Part shown: positions 1 to 11,095 of the stretch, in pieces
Numbering within the stretch: position 1 is the stretch's first letter
How the letters are laid out: each line of letters begins with the position of its first letter
Assembly (NCBI GenBank): GCA_038030265.1
Contig: CM075942.1
Location: 17,318,029 to 17,382,028 of the forward strand
Length of the DNA stretch: 64,000 bases
Direction of reading: 5' to 3'
Origin: Corythucha ciliata
Taxonomy: Eukaryota; Arthropoda; Insecta; Hemiptera; Tingidae
Position numbers and translations under genes: made by a program
Notes under the pieces: generated by a model
What the model was told of the DNA's origin: nothing
The model's database searches: none
The model's input: the letters and a program-made list of their open reading frames with translations, nothing else

Positions 1-59
1 CCAAGGTCCTAATACAGAAACTGGGGATCAGGGTACTTTCTCTATTTATGCAGCCGTGA

Positions 60-430
60 AATATCCTGTTAAGTTGTGGATGAGAAACGCTCCTTTTAGC
101 GATTTTTAACGTGTTAATAATCGTCAGTTTTACCATATTTTGGACGCAAGTAATCATTTTTGTTAATTTTAAGGCGTGGATTACCCGTCAAGCCATTTTA
201 AGTGCGCGAATGTCAGGTTTGCTGCGCAAGTTTAGTTTAGCCATTTCCGATGCGTGAATAGTCAGTTTGGACATTTTAGGGCACAAATGGTCCGTTTGGC
301 CGTTTTCAGAGCTTTATAAAATTGCCAGTTTGCTATTTTAAGGACGTTAATCGTCATTTTAGCAATTTTAAGGGAGCATAGAGTAATTTTTGCTATTTGT
401 AGGGCGTAAATAGCCAGTTCGTATACATAT
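60..430. repeat. degenerate ~30-bp periodic array, family A variant
   Basis: Short diverged units recur about every 30 bases, with words like GCGTAAATAGCCAGTTT and TTTTGCTATTTTAAGG. No open frame of note. It belongs to the same class of degenerate periodic non-coding DNA that fills most of the spacer in this window. Confidence 0.6.
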
Positions 431-1286
431 ACCTTCTTTCAGGCACTCCATGCGTTCACAAAGGGGAGGCTTCAAAAGGAATGGATTTTACAACACGACC
501 ACACACACGGCCCTAAAAAACGGTTGGCCTGTAGGCTTTTTCGCCGCGTTTTCCCACCAGATGGTCCTCTCCGACCCACCCTACCGGACCACCACCCTCT
601 TTAGTACTCCACGGGCCACGAGTTGTACCATAAACCACACAAAATGAGCAGTTCTCCCAACATGAACACGCCGCGTGTACTGAAACCTGCGAGCCCAGCG
701 CACTGTGAGCTTGGAGTGTGGCTCACTGTCTCCAACAAAGTTTGTGTTTGAAAGAGTAAAACTCAAGAAATTTGGGTTTTTAAAAAGCGAAATCACTAAA
801 TTTGGTTTTTGAAAGAGCCTAACAGCCTGGAATTTGCGATTTGAACGGGACAAATCCGGAAAATCTTTTATTGTGGGTAAATCTGTGAAATAACTGAGGG
901 TTGTGAGAGCCAAATTAACGAAAATTGGGTTTGGATCAGCTGAATCAGTGAATTTTGGGTTTTAAATCCCAAAATTATAGTTTTTCGAATTTTCCAAACC
1001 TGCGAAACAAATTTTAGACTGAGCTGAAGCCAGGAAACCTTGTTTTCTCAAGAGTAAAAGTACGCACAATTTGGGTTTGAATTACACAAATTTTTAAAAT
1101 TGGGGGTTTCTAGATGCCAAATCCCCGATATTTTCTCATCGGTTAAGGAAGAGCGAATTCACGGTGAAGTTGTGAGGATCGGAGGGGGGATTTAAAGTGC
1201 GCTCTTAGTCCTGGAACTTGAACATTTTCAAATTTTGTATAACTTATAATACATTTTAATTGATTTCTGCGCTTTATTTCTTGTAG
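431..1286. other. sequence upstream of gene 1, partly degenerate repeat
   Basis: A possible acceptor (CTTCTTTCAG) ends at about 441, but no convincing exon follows it. From about 740 to 1120 the DNA is a family B degenerate array (words such as TTTGAAAGAGCCAAA). The end, CTTTATTTCTTGTAG, is a good 3' splice site for the exon at 1287, so this interval is most likely intron. Upstream exons of gene 1 were not found and may lie before the window. Confidence 0.5.
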
Positions 1287-2876
1287 AATGCCGCCCAAAC
1301 TATTGAAAGTGACCAATAACGTTGGGAAGGCCTTGCAAGCCGGTCGCTACTCCGGTTCAATGGTTCCCATACCGCCCAAGATTGTTCTCCAAGCGAATTT
1401 CGCCCGAAAAGAAGTTCACCTTCCGGGTCGGTCGTATCGACGAAAACGTCGTCCACCACCACCGCCGCCGCCGAACCGAAGACCCCAAATTCAAAGTTAT
1501 CAACGCGACAAGCACGCCACCCAGAGTCGAGGGAAATATCGAGACGGTGCCAGCGGAGGCCATAGAGGCAGTGGCGGAGGCAAATATCGGTCACATTCGT
1601 CCTCGCGTCTACCGTATCGCGACCCAGAATATTTTGAGCAAGAGGTAAACCCCCCCGGTGTCTGCCTTTGCCCATTGCACTACTTTGACGGTTTTTATTT
1701 ATTTTTTAGTTAGAGGACGTCGACAGTGAAATGGATTACGACTTCGACGATTCACCCTACAGAAGTTACTCCTCGGAACACGACGTCATTCACCAAGCAG
1801 CTGAATTTCATCCATCGGCCTATAAATCAACCAGAAATAAAAATGTCAATCACAGGGAACCTGATGAATCATTCGAAGCGATGACTTTCAGAAAACCACA
1901 GCCCATGACTTCGAAAAAGAGGAAAAAAATCAGGCAACAGGTTTCTGGTGCACAGCATTTGTACAGTGGACCTTTGTATCGACCGTATTATCATCAAGAA
2001 GACAGTGAAGACTCGGAGGAGAATGAATTTGACGACGTGCCACGACCGAGAAAAAGGGGAAAACTGAGGAAACCGGGCCCTAGGGAGAAACATAAGTACT
2101 TTGACGAGGAGGAGTATTCTGGTAACTTCGAAAACTTTGACAATTATTACCACGATAGAACTGAAAATACGGGGGACTTGGGGAACGAATTCGATGAAAA
2201 TCCGGAGGAAAATAATAAATCAGAGCGAGCGAGACCGGATTTTGGGATTTCTGGGTTGGGTGCTAAGGCGTCCTCGTGGGATGAACTCCGCAAGGAGGAG
2301 GGATCGTTAAGACAAAATTCGGACGAGCGAAAATGGAGTCCAACGATGGAGCCGATACAACAGCTTCCCAGACTCGTCGAACAGCCGTTTCGCGTTATAC
2401 CAGTGTGGCACATTCTTCAACAATTCACAGGGCCCAAGGGGCCCGATCATGACTATAATGGCGAGGCAACAAAAACGGTATACGATTGGATCGATCCGAA
2501 ACAGCGTTCAAACACCGGTAAATACAGTTCCAAAATGAAAGAAACACCGTCGTCTACAAACGTAAGCGGCATCGTCGCCAATCGACTTGTGTCCGATTCA
2601 ATTAAATGGACTCCGTCGGGTCATCTGAGTTTTTCCGGCCCTTCCCCCTCATCATCATCATCAGGTCATTTCCCTAGTTTTCACAATTACAGTGGCGAAT
2701 ATTGGGCGGCAACGAATAACGACAATCAATGGAGCGTTCCAGTTACCAACGGTGACGTCATTTATGGATCGAGACCGAGTGACAAAATTAAAAACAGAGT
2801 GCCGGACATTGGTTACGGCCAAGGAATGGAATTGTTAAATGAACGCGACGAAGGCGGTGATTGGCAAGTTTACTAA
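1287..2876 (+). CDS. gene 1: low-complexity, probably secreted protein (5' incomplete)
   Basis: Two exons are visible: 1287-1644 (acceptor TTGTAG, donor GAG|GTAAAC) and 1710-2876 (acceptor TTTTTTAG), joined in phase 0, giving at least 507 residues. The first visible exon begins with one base that completes a codon, so the ATG at 1288 is probably internal; a signal-peptide exon is missing. The first exon is basic, with a run of seven Pro and RG/SGG-rich stretches. The second is acidic and basic by turns, Tyr/Asp/Glu-rich, with KKRKK clusters, a Ser run and the C-terminus GGDWQVY. No catalytic domain is visible. Its composition and a HPSAY word resemble gene 3 (EPSAY), which suggests relatedness, but its exon phases only partly match. 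A second open frame over 1322-1648 has a His/Arg run but cannot splice to the long downstream frame without a stop. Function unknown; an extracellular matrix or cuticle role is inference. Confidence 0.65.
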
Positions 2877-3260
2877 AAATGTTAAAAAAATTGTACAAAT
2901 AATGTAAATAACTTATCACAGACATTTTACATAAGACGGTGTAAATATGTGAGTCGATGAGCACTTAATTTATGTTTTACGTACATAGCTTGCACGAAAT
3001 ATTTTGCTGCGGCAGTAAACAAAGGATAAATATGGTAACAAACCCTCTCACCAAAGGCTTGAAGTTCTTCGGTTGACGAGTGAACGTTACCCTATTACAT
3101 GTACCTAGAAAATAAAGAAAAAATAAACAAAAGGCGAACAAGAATTCCACCCACCCACCCGTCCATCCATCAGTTAGAAAACAGCGAAAGTTAAAGAATT
3201 GACTGGGCACAGGAAGTATTCACGGAAGATGAAAGAACGCTCTGCGGACACGCGACATAA
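2877..3260 (+). other. 3' UTR region of gene 1
   Basis: AT-rich sequence follows the stop. Candidate poly(A) signals (AATAAA) occur near 3112 and 3124. No coding potential is seen. Confidence 0.45.
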
Positions 3261-5290
3261 TTACACCAATCTTTCTCTCTCACCCCGGCGTGAAGAGCAC
3301 AAAAAAGCGCTCATTTTCCGTCAATTTACGTTGAAGGTGCATCGTTAGACCACGGAACGTTCAAGTTCAAATGATTTTTCGTGGATGGATGACCCGTTAA
3401 GAGGAGAGCATCGTCTCCCAAATGAGTCGCGCTAATCGCTCCTCAACATCTTGACCGACTTCCTCCTTCTCCTCCTCAGTGTAAAACCCCGGAGGATACT
3501 AAAGGAGGCAAAATATGGAGTCTTCGTCTAAAGATTGACTGTGGATTGTTAATGAGGGGAGGGGGTTGAATTTCTTCTGACGTGCTAAATGAATTAAAAT
3601 ACCACATTATCATTCCCTATTCATATACTCAAAAGCGTTTTACCAAGTCACGTCCAGCTTACCTCCCCTTACCACCATCAACGCACCACCGCCGAAGCGT
3701 GGATAAGACGTAAGAATGACAGCCAAACTATTCAATAACGCATCAAATGTGAGTTTTAGGGTGACAAAAACCATGCAACAAGCCCCCCACCCCTCCCCAT
3801 CACCTAGTATCACTATCATAACACACTCGGCCCGTCATTATTATTTTTTCTCCCACAATAACTAGATTCGAGTTATAAAAAAAAAACTCGCAATTTCTCG
3901 GCTCAAATATTTATTCCACGGGCATATTTACGCATGAGCTATACATCAATTCACACAAAAAGGGTCACTTCCTGCATGTGTGAATATACGTATAGTTCAA
4001 CGTTAATTCAACCACACAAAATCTGCCCCCCTCCAACACCATGACGCTTATTTGAGTGCACAATACTGTACGGTTGAATAAAGTCGAAACTAAATAAAAA
4101 TCCGACAGACTCTTAAATTAATTAACAAACTAACCGTACGTGGGGGGGGGGGGGTATAATGAAAACGGCAAGCGTTACGAATGGCTGAAACTTTTCACTC
4201 AATAAAAAAAAAAATCCCCGACGTTAAAAGATGGCAATTATGATGCTTGTGAAGGGCAGAAAAGGAGTTGAGTAATAACGGAACAGACAAACGTTTAACA
4301 AGAGCACCTTTTTTTTCTTTTTTTTTTTTACTGAGCGAGTTCTTAGTAGAATTCTCATCTTCAAAAAACGCACGCCCCTCCCCCCACCCTACCAAGCGGT
4401 CATGTCATTCTCCACAACAAAGGCACACCAATAGAGGAATACGATGAATGATGGAGAAAGTGCATAGGGAAAAAACTGCAGTAGCGAGTGACTGCAATAT
4501 GCACATTTTTATGGTTTTTTACGTGACCCAAGGGGGGGGGGGTATGAGAGTGGGCACATTAAGTATTATCGTCGTTTTAGACTGATCGCCCACAAAGGCG
4601 TAATTTTCGGCGGGGAATTCAGTTTTTGGGTTAAAAGAAAAATTGGAAATTTAGTCTGACTTGGACTGTCTATTTAGTCTGTACGATGATGGAGACGGGG
4701 AGGGGTTGTTCCAAGCATTTGATTAATCGATCGAAAAACCTGAAATTAATTCTGCAAAGAATAATTATACGTTTCCCCGAGGAAACGCAATCTGTCCCGC
4801 AAACGGCCTCTGAAAACATCCGTTTTGATATGAAAAATGGCGTACCAATATCGTGAAAAGCCCCTAGATTTGCATTAAAAGAGGAATTTTCTTCTTCAAA
4901 AGCCTATCGATGTAACGTAAGGTACTCTAAAACTGGCAATTATATGCCACAGACTGTGACTGTTCCGCGGCCCAAATACGGCGCTAAGTTTCACAGCGTA
5001 AACCAAAGTGGAGTCCAAAGCGCGCGGGAGGCCCAGTGAGGTCCGGCAAAATCTATGGCCTTTCTTTTAGACTTCAAGCCAGTCCACGCCTCCATGTGAT
5101 CACTAAAAACGTGAGCAAGTGGCCAGAAACTGTAGCATCACAGCGAGATCCACCACCCCCACGCCGGAGGGGGGAGGGTTTGACTCGTTTAATCAAAATT
5201 CGGTTTCAATTTTCGATTGCCCGTGTCGTGAAATTTCAAGATATGTCATTTTGTTTTATACATAATTAAAAAAAAAAAAAAAAATTTAGG
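3261..5290. other. intergenic, no gene seen
   Basis: Unique-looking AT-rich DNA with short homopolymers (a G run at about 4142-4153 and another near 4533). Only short chance frames occur. No RNA gene, transposon protein or clear repeat was recognised. Confidence 0.5.
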
Positions 5291-5299
5291 TGGGTGGGC

Positions 5300-5576
5300 G
5301 GAAATCTCTATGATGAAAAATCGCACCGAAGGTGTGGCCCTGTCTCCGTTTCGACCTCAGACCTTCAGCTATACCCGAGCCACTCGGTCCTGGTATCATC
5401 AGCCCGGCAATTGAGCTGAGTACAGAGCCGATGGACCGCCCCTCACTGGGAACGGAGGCGCCACTGCACCACGATCCCCGCCCCCGGCGCTTCACACGAC
5501 CCAGCAAAACCGAGTCAGGGAGGACCCGGCTCACCAGGACTGATGAGAACCGTGAGAGCGAAAATCTCTATGATGC
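5300..5576. mobile_element. GC-rich insertion flanked by a direct repeat, SINE-like
   Basis: A GC-rich segment in AT-rich surroundings is bounded by direct copies of AAATCTCTATGATG (about 5301-5314 and 5563-5576), as a target-site duplication would be. Read on the minus strand it has A-box-like words (GTGGTGCAGTGG and GAGTGGCTCGG) and a weak B-box-like word (AGGTCGAAACGG), suggesting a tRNA-derived SINE. No clear A-rich tail is present, so the class is inferred. No real protein frame. Confidence 0.45.
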
Positions 5577-5639
5577 CTCAATATTTAAATAAACCAGAAA
5601 AAGGTATAAATTTAACGTAGCGTTAAATTACGGCTTAAT

Positions 5640-7850
5640 ATTAATTTTTACACCGGTTTATCACCTTCTGCACTACAAATCATCCGTGGATTAGCGCTTT
5701 TTCTCCATTAAAGCCTCGCTATTTTCCAATTTAGCCGCGAATCAGCTATTTATTCATCCCCCAAAGTAGCCTCAAAGTTGCCCAATGATGCCGCGAGTTG
5801 ACGTTTACTCAGTTTTGGCCACGAGATGGGGCTATTTCTTAATTTTAGAGGTGAATTACCAAATTTTTTCACTTTCAGCCATGTATTATATGTGCTTTTT
5901 CTCAACTTTACCCGCGAATTAGTGTTTAATCTCAATTTTACCCGAGAATTAGCAATTATAGCTAGCGAATTAGAAAAACCGACGTTCGTTTTTATAAACA
6001 AAAGAGCTTTAATAAAAACGAACGGTGAACTAATGGCTCTCTTTAGCATAAGCTATATGAAAAGAAAAAAATGAGCAATTTTTCTCATTAGCGCCATTCT
6101 CAATTTTATTCGCGAATTAGCAATTATTCACCATCATCCGCGGATTAGCGCTTTTTCTCCATTGTAACCGCGAATTAGCGCCTTTTCCATTTCTTTCCGC
6201 GTATTTTAGCGATTTTTCTGCATTTCGGCCACGAGTTAGCAATTATTATTTACCATTTTAGCTTCGAAGTAGTGTTTTTCTCAATTTTAGCCACGAATTA
6301 CTGCTTTGTTACCTGCTAATTTTTCGGTAATTAGTGATTTCTCTTAATTTCAGCCGCGAATTGGTGTATTTATCAATTTTATCCGTCAATTATAACTGTT
6401 TTCGTTCAACTTTAGCCGCCAAGTAGCGGTTCTATTTGGTGAATTTGCGATTTTCTCAATTTTAGCCAAGATTAAGCGCTTTTCCTCAATTTTAACAGCG
6501 AATTAGGTCCTTTTCTGGATTTTATCCTCGAATTTGTGATTTTTCTCAACTTTAGCCGCACATTAGCATTTTAGTACTGAAGTAGTGTTTTTTTTTCATT
6601 TTCGCCGCGGACTTGGCCAAAAACAGCACGTCGGTGTTTTATTCTAAATTTCTATTGAGCCTTCTCAATTTAGCCTTGGAGGAGCGAATGGAGTCAAAAA
6701 CAAAATTTCACGGTTTTTTTTTTCTCTCTCTCACTTTTATCCAAGATTTAGCTATTTGTATCAATTTCAGCCGCCAATAAACGACGGGAAATAGCGTATT
6801 TCTCAATTTTAGCCGTATATTAGCGAATTTCCAGTGATTTTTTTCTCTTACACTCATAAATTTGCACTTTTTATCCATTTATAGCTGTGAATTCACGATT
6901 TTTCAAATATATTTTTGCTTTGAATAGGTCTTTTTCCTCAATTTATCCGCGTATTATTCTTCTTTTTTTTTTCAATTGTAGCTGCTAATTATCAACATTT
7001 TCACCTGTTGCTCGGCATTACGGCATTAGCACTTTTTCTCAATTTTAGCCTTGAATTAGCGTTTTTCTCACCTTTAGCCGCGGCTAAATCGATAAGGGAT
7101 TTGTTATCCACTTATATAGTCATGAATTAACGATTTATCCTAATTTTAGCCACGAAGTTTCCTTCAGAAACGATAAATTGGTATTTCATTCTCAATATTC
7201 ACGGTGAATCAGAGCTTTTTCGAACGTGGATTTTATCCACTAATTAGTTTTCTTCTCAATTAGCAGTGAGTTGTCAATTTTTTTCGCCTCTAGCGGCGAA
7301 ACAGCCATTAATTTTAGCTACGAATTAGCACTTTATACCCCCAAATTTAAGCTTCAAAATTAGCGATTTTTGTTTTAATTGTAACTATGAATTAGTACTT
7401 TTTCTCAATATTCACGGCGAATCAGCGCTTTTTCTGAATATTCACGGCGAATCAGCGCTTTTTCTAACTCCATGAATCAGGAATTAATGGATTTTATCCA
7501 AGAATTAGTCTTCTTCTCAATAAAGAGGGAATTAGCTAATTTTTTCACCTCTTGCGGTGAAACAGCGGTTTTCTAAATTTTAGCCACGAATTAGCACTTT
7601 ATTCCCCCAATTTTGGCTTCAAAATAAGCTATTTTCGTTTTAATTTTAGCCATGAATTAGCGCTTTTTCTCAATATGAGTCGTCGACATGTCTCGGGAAC
7701 AGCGCAGTAGGGTTTTTTTCTGAATGTTAACCGCAAAAGAGCCTCAATTAATTACTTAAATTATCAATTTATTCTCAATTTTGGTCTGGAAGTGGCACCG
7801 AGAAACCCCGAATTTACTCATATTCTGAATTTTCGCTACGAATTATCGCA
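5640..7850. repeat. degenerate ~30-bp array, family A (long)
   Basis: Dozens of diverged units follow the core TAGCCGCGAATTAGCGC, then a T-rich stretch and CTCAA, with a period of 30-31 bases. Most units differ from one another, so this is an old or fast-decaying minisatellite rather than a homogeneous satellite. A nearly exact pair of units occurs at about 7407-7462 (ATTCACGGCGAATCAGCGCT). Confidence 0.8.
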
Positions 7851-8260
7851 GGACGCGAAATAGAGGAGCCAAATGGTGATTTTGGTGGCCAAACGGTCGG
7901 TGGGGTGGTTCAATCGGATAGCGAGTCTCTTTTTCACGTTCACACATCCATGACCATGACCATAAAAACGTAAAAGAATCTTCATTCTTATCATCTTTAA
8001 GATTTTCATCGGGGGTCCTCTCTTATCCTCTTTGGTTAGGCTGCGTCGAGGCTCTTCCTTAGGCTTCAAATCTGTCGAATTATGCGGGCCGCTGTCAGCA
8101 GGAAAACCCGTGCGGCCCCCTAAAACTCCGGCAAAAAAGGCCAAAAAAGCGCTTCTAACAACTTAAAGAATAAAGACAGAGAACCCCTTTAACAGCTTGT
8201 CTGATCGATAATCCGCCTCGATTTTGGGATTATGGGATTCCCCTCACGTTTCGTGGAAAC
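7851..8260. other. spacer between arrays
   Basis: Non-repetitive spacer with short minus-strand frames that look like chance. The word GTGGTTCAATCGGATAGCGAG at about 7904-7924 resembles a tRNA D-arm/A-box, but no matching T-arm follows, so it is at most a SINE-head remnant. Confidence 0.3.
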
Positions 8261-9500
8261 CCCAAATTACTTAATTTTGTCCAACATCAATTTGGGTGAT
8301 TTTTGCGAAAAACATGTATTAATACCTATCCCATTGATATAGATCCACCTTTTTTCCTCTTTTTTAGTTCTTGAATTAGCCGGGATTGTGAAATTTGGTT
8401 CCGTATGTGCCCAATCCATAGAAAATACGAATTTCTTAAGGGACCAACCCATGGAATTGCTTTTTTGAAGAACCTATGTCCCCGAAATTGCTTTTTGAAC
8501 TAGCCAACCGCGCGAAATGTTGATCGTGATGGAGAGGAAACCACGAAATTAGCTTTTCACCCCTCAATTTTGGCAACGAATTGGCGTTTTCTTGACTATA
8601 GCTACGAATGCCCTCGCTATAGATGCCAAAAAAAAGTTGAAATCCAATAGAGTCGTCACATTTTATTTCGTGTAAATTGTTGCAGGCACGGCTCAGCAAG
8701 AAATCAATTACACGGTTTTTTTTGGTGCTGAAAACCAAATTTTGTCGGGTGGACTATTTCAAAAACCATTTTGCGCCGCACTAAAAACCTAATTTCTCAT
8801 ATTTCGACACCAATTTTTCTGTTTTTTGTGAACCAAAAACCCCAATTTCCCGGATCTGGTTCACTGAAAAATAAGTTTCTCACATTTCGCTCTCTAAAAA
8901 AACAATTTTGCTGATTTTTCGCACTAAAAACCATTTTTGCAGGTTTCACTAACACAAAAGTCAATTTCTCGGTTTTCACTCTCTAAAAAACAAAACCCAG
9001 GGTTTTCGCGAAAAATAAAAATTGCCCGGATCGGCTTCGTGAAAAAAAAATTTTGTATTTTGCCCAGTGAAAAAACCAATTCTGTGGATTTTTGTTACTG
9101 AAACCCCAATCTCTTGGGGTTGGCTCACTCAAAAACCAATTTCGTGGATTATTCACAATAGAAAAATACATTTCTTCGAGTGTGGCTAACCAAAAAACAC
9201 TTTTGTGGCTTCAGATCTCTAAAGGGCCAATTTGCAGAGCTAAAAAAAAAAAAAATGTGGATTTTCGTGGCTGGAAATCCATCTGTTTCATGGTGTTTCC
9301 TGCTTTAAAAAAAATTCGAGGATTTCGCACATCAAAACGCCAATTTTACGGTGGTTTCTGACTAAAAAGCCATTTTCGCGATTCTGACTCACTAAAACAT
9401 CAATATCTCGGGTTTTGCTCGCTTTACTATACCATTTTACTTCCATGGTTGTGGACATTTGCTCATTTAAAACCAGCAATTCCGTGGGTTTTGGCTTTTG
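8261..9500. repeat. degenerate ~31-bp array, family B
   Basis: Repeated words such as CACTAAAAACCAATTTTG and CGGATTTTTGGCTCACT recur roughly every 31 bases with heavy divergence. The several 60-100 residue frames across it, on both strands, come from the repeat and are not genes. Confidence 0.75.
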
Positions 9501-10995
9501 GCTTGCTCAAGCCCCAATTTCGAGGGGCAGCCACATTCAGCCCCCTGCGCCAGTAGACCCCCATTCTCCTCTGAATCCGAATCCAGGGATGAAACTCATA
9601 TCCCACAGAAACTGCTGAGCACCTGCTACGTTCTAATCTCTTGGTATCTCAAATCATGGTCGGATGGAATGAAAATCGCCGAAAATGGAGCCAAATTAGC
9701 CGCGTAACAGGATACCAAGTCTCCTTTTGCACGTTTCTATACATCCAGTTTTCCATGAACATTATGTATAACCTAAAAATCCCAATTTTCCCATCTTCAA
9801 GCTTCTCGGGGGCATGAAGGGTGGCACGCGGTGGTCCACCCCCTCTCGGCGTTGTCTTGTAACGCTACTGAGCCACTCTCTAGATCCTCTCCTGTATCAG
9901 AGATTTTGTGAGAAAAGTAGCCAGATTCCACCCGCTGCACCCTCCAGCGGATAATTTCTGGTATGTCACCTATGTCGGGGGGGGGGGGGCTTGCATTAAA
10001 AAAAAAGAAGAAAAAAAGAAAACGTAACGTTTGCCCAACAAGTAAAACAGTATAAAACCGAGATGATTGAGAAACTCTCAACTGGAGGACAAAACTAATT
10101 ACTCAAATCTCTGTCGAAAGGGGTTTTCTCCCTCTATCTCTTTTTTTTATCATTATTGTTATTTTCGTACTTTCGAACAGTTTGTATGCACCAGCCGTCA
10201 TATTGCACTTACTGAAAAAAAAAGAAAAGAAATGAGTTAATACGCGGAACCCTTAGGAGTCTCGTTCAATGCAGTTCTTTTGGCCGGGTGGCGGTGGGGG
10301 ATACAGTTTGATGTAGGTGGGGGCAAAACAGTTGGTTAATTTAACGTTTTGCAAGGATCGTACAGCTCGCGGTGCTCTGGTGTATACATCCCCCCCCCCC
10401 ATATTCCAACCCGCCAACAGATCAGAAGGAGGTTCGTTAGGCAAGAATTGACTTTTAAACGCTTTAAAAAAATACAGAAAATCACAAAAACTAACTCCAG
10501 TCATGGTATCATTAAACGCATGGCTTACCAATCTACAATGGAGGTTATAAAGTTTGCACTTTTATTACCGCTTAGTAGGCGTGAATCGGCGTTTCCCTAT
10601 AAATCTGTGTATACCTACTTTGGTGTAAACGCTATGTGTAACCGAGAAAAAAAAACAAAATGAATGTATTCAAATAATACCCCGAAAGCCTTACTCAAGC
10701 GGCGCCAGATTTCCTTCGCGAGGGGTGCGGGGGCGGGATTGTCCTGGACGATCACTAGATCCCCCCCCCCCCACAGGAATCACTAACAAACGGCGGGGGG
10801 ACATTTGAGGTCTTCTAAAAAACGATTAAAGCGGAAATTATGAAGGGCAGCTAAAATAATCTTGAGCAAATATCCACGTCGCGAGAGGGTAGGGGGTTGT
10901 AAAGCGATTTTCCTGTGCAAAGAGAGGACGTAACCCTTTTTTTTTTCTCTCTTCTCTCCACCGAGCATCGGTGGGGGCGGCTGAAGGCGCTACGC
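9501..10995. other. intergenic upstream of gene 2
   Basis: Mixed sequence with homopolymer tracts: a G run near 9978 and C runs near 10390 and 10759. An array-end-like word (AAAATCCCAATTTTCCC with CAAGCTTCTCGGGGGC) sits near 9774-9814. No convincing gene is seen. Confidence 0.4.
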
Positions 10996-11002
10996 TATAA
11001 AA
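10996..11002 (+). promoter_or_regulatory. TATA box of gene 2
   Basis: TATAAAA lies 94-100 bases before the proposed start codon at 11096. Genes 3 and 4 each have a TATA box in the same relative place. Confidence 0.55.
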
Positions 11003-11095
11003 CTCCATCCAGACTCCGACCACGGATCATTGGTGATGTTTTAAAAGTGGTAACTTTGGTTTTTGCTTATTTAAAAAAAGAAAAGAAAGGGCCGG

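Noticed and set aside
1322..1648. Alternative open frame in gene 1 with a VVHHHRRRR motif resembling the exon 3 motif of gene 3
   Set aside because: It is closed by a stop near 1304 at the exon start and meets a stop at once when spliced to the exon at 1710, whereas the 1288 frame joins in phase to the long downstream frame.
1274..1675. 133-codon minus-strand frame opposite gene 1
   Set aside because: It is the antisense shadow of a low-complexity coding exon.
5640..7850. CRISPR-like regular repeats
   Set aside because: The units are degenerate and contiguous without conserved repeats separated by unique spacers, and the window is clearly eukaryotic.
7904..7924. tRNA-like D-arm word
   Set aside because: No T-arm, acceptor pairing or anticodon loop follows within tRNA distance.
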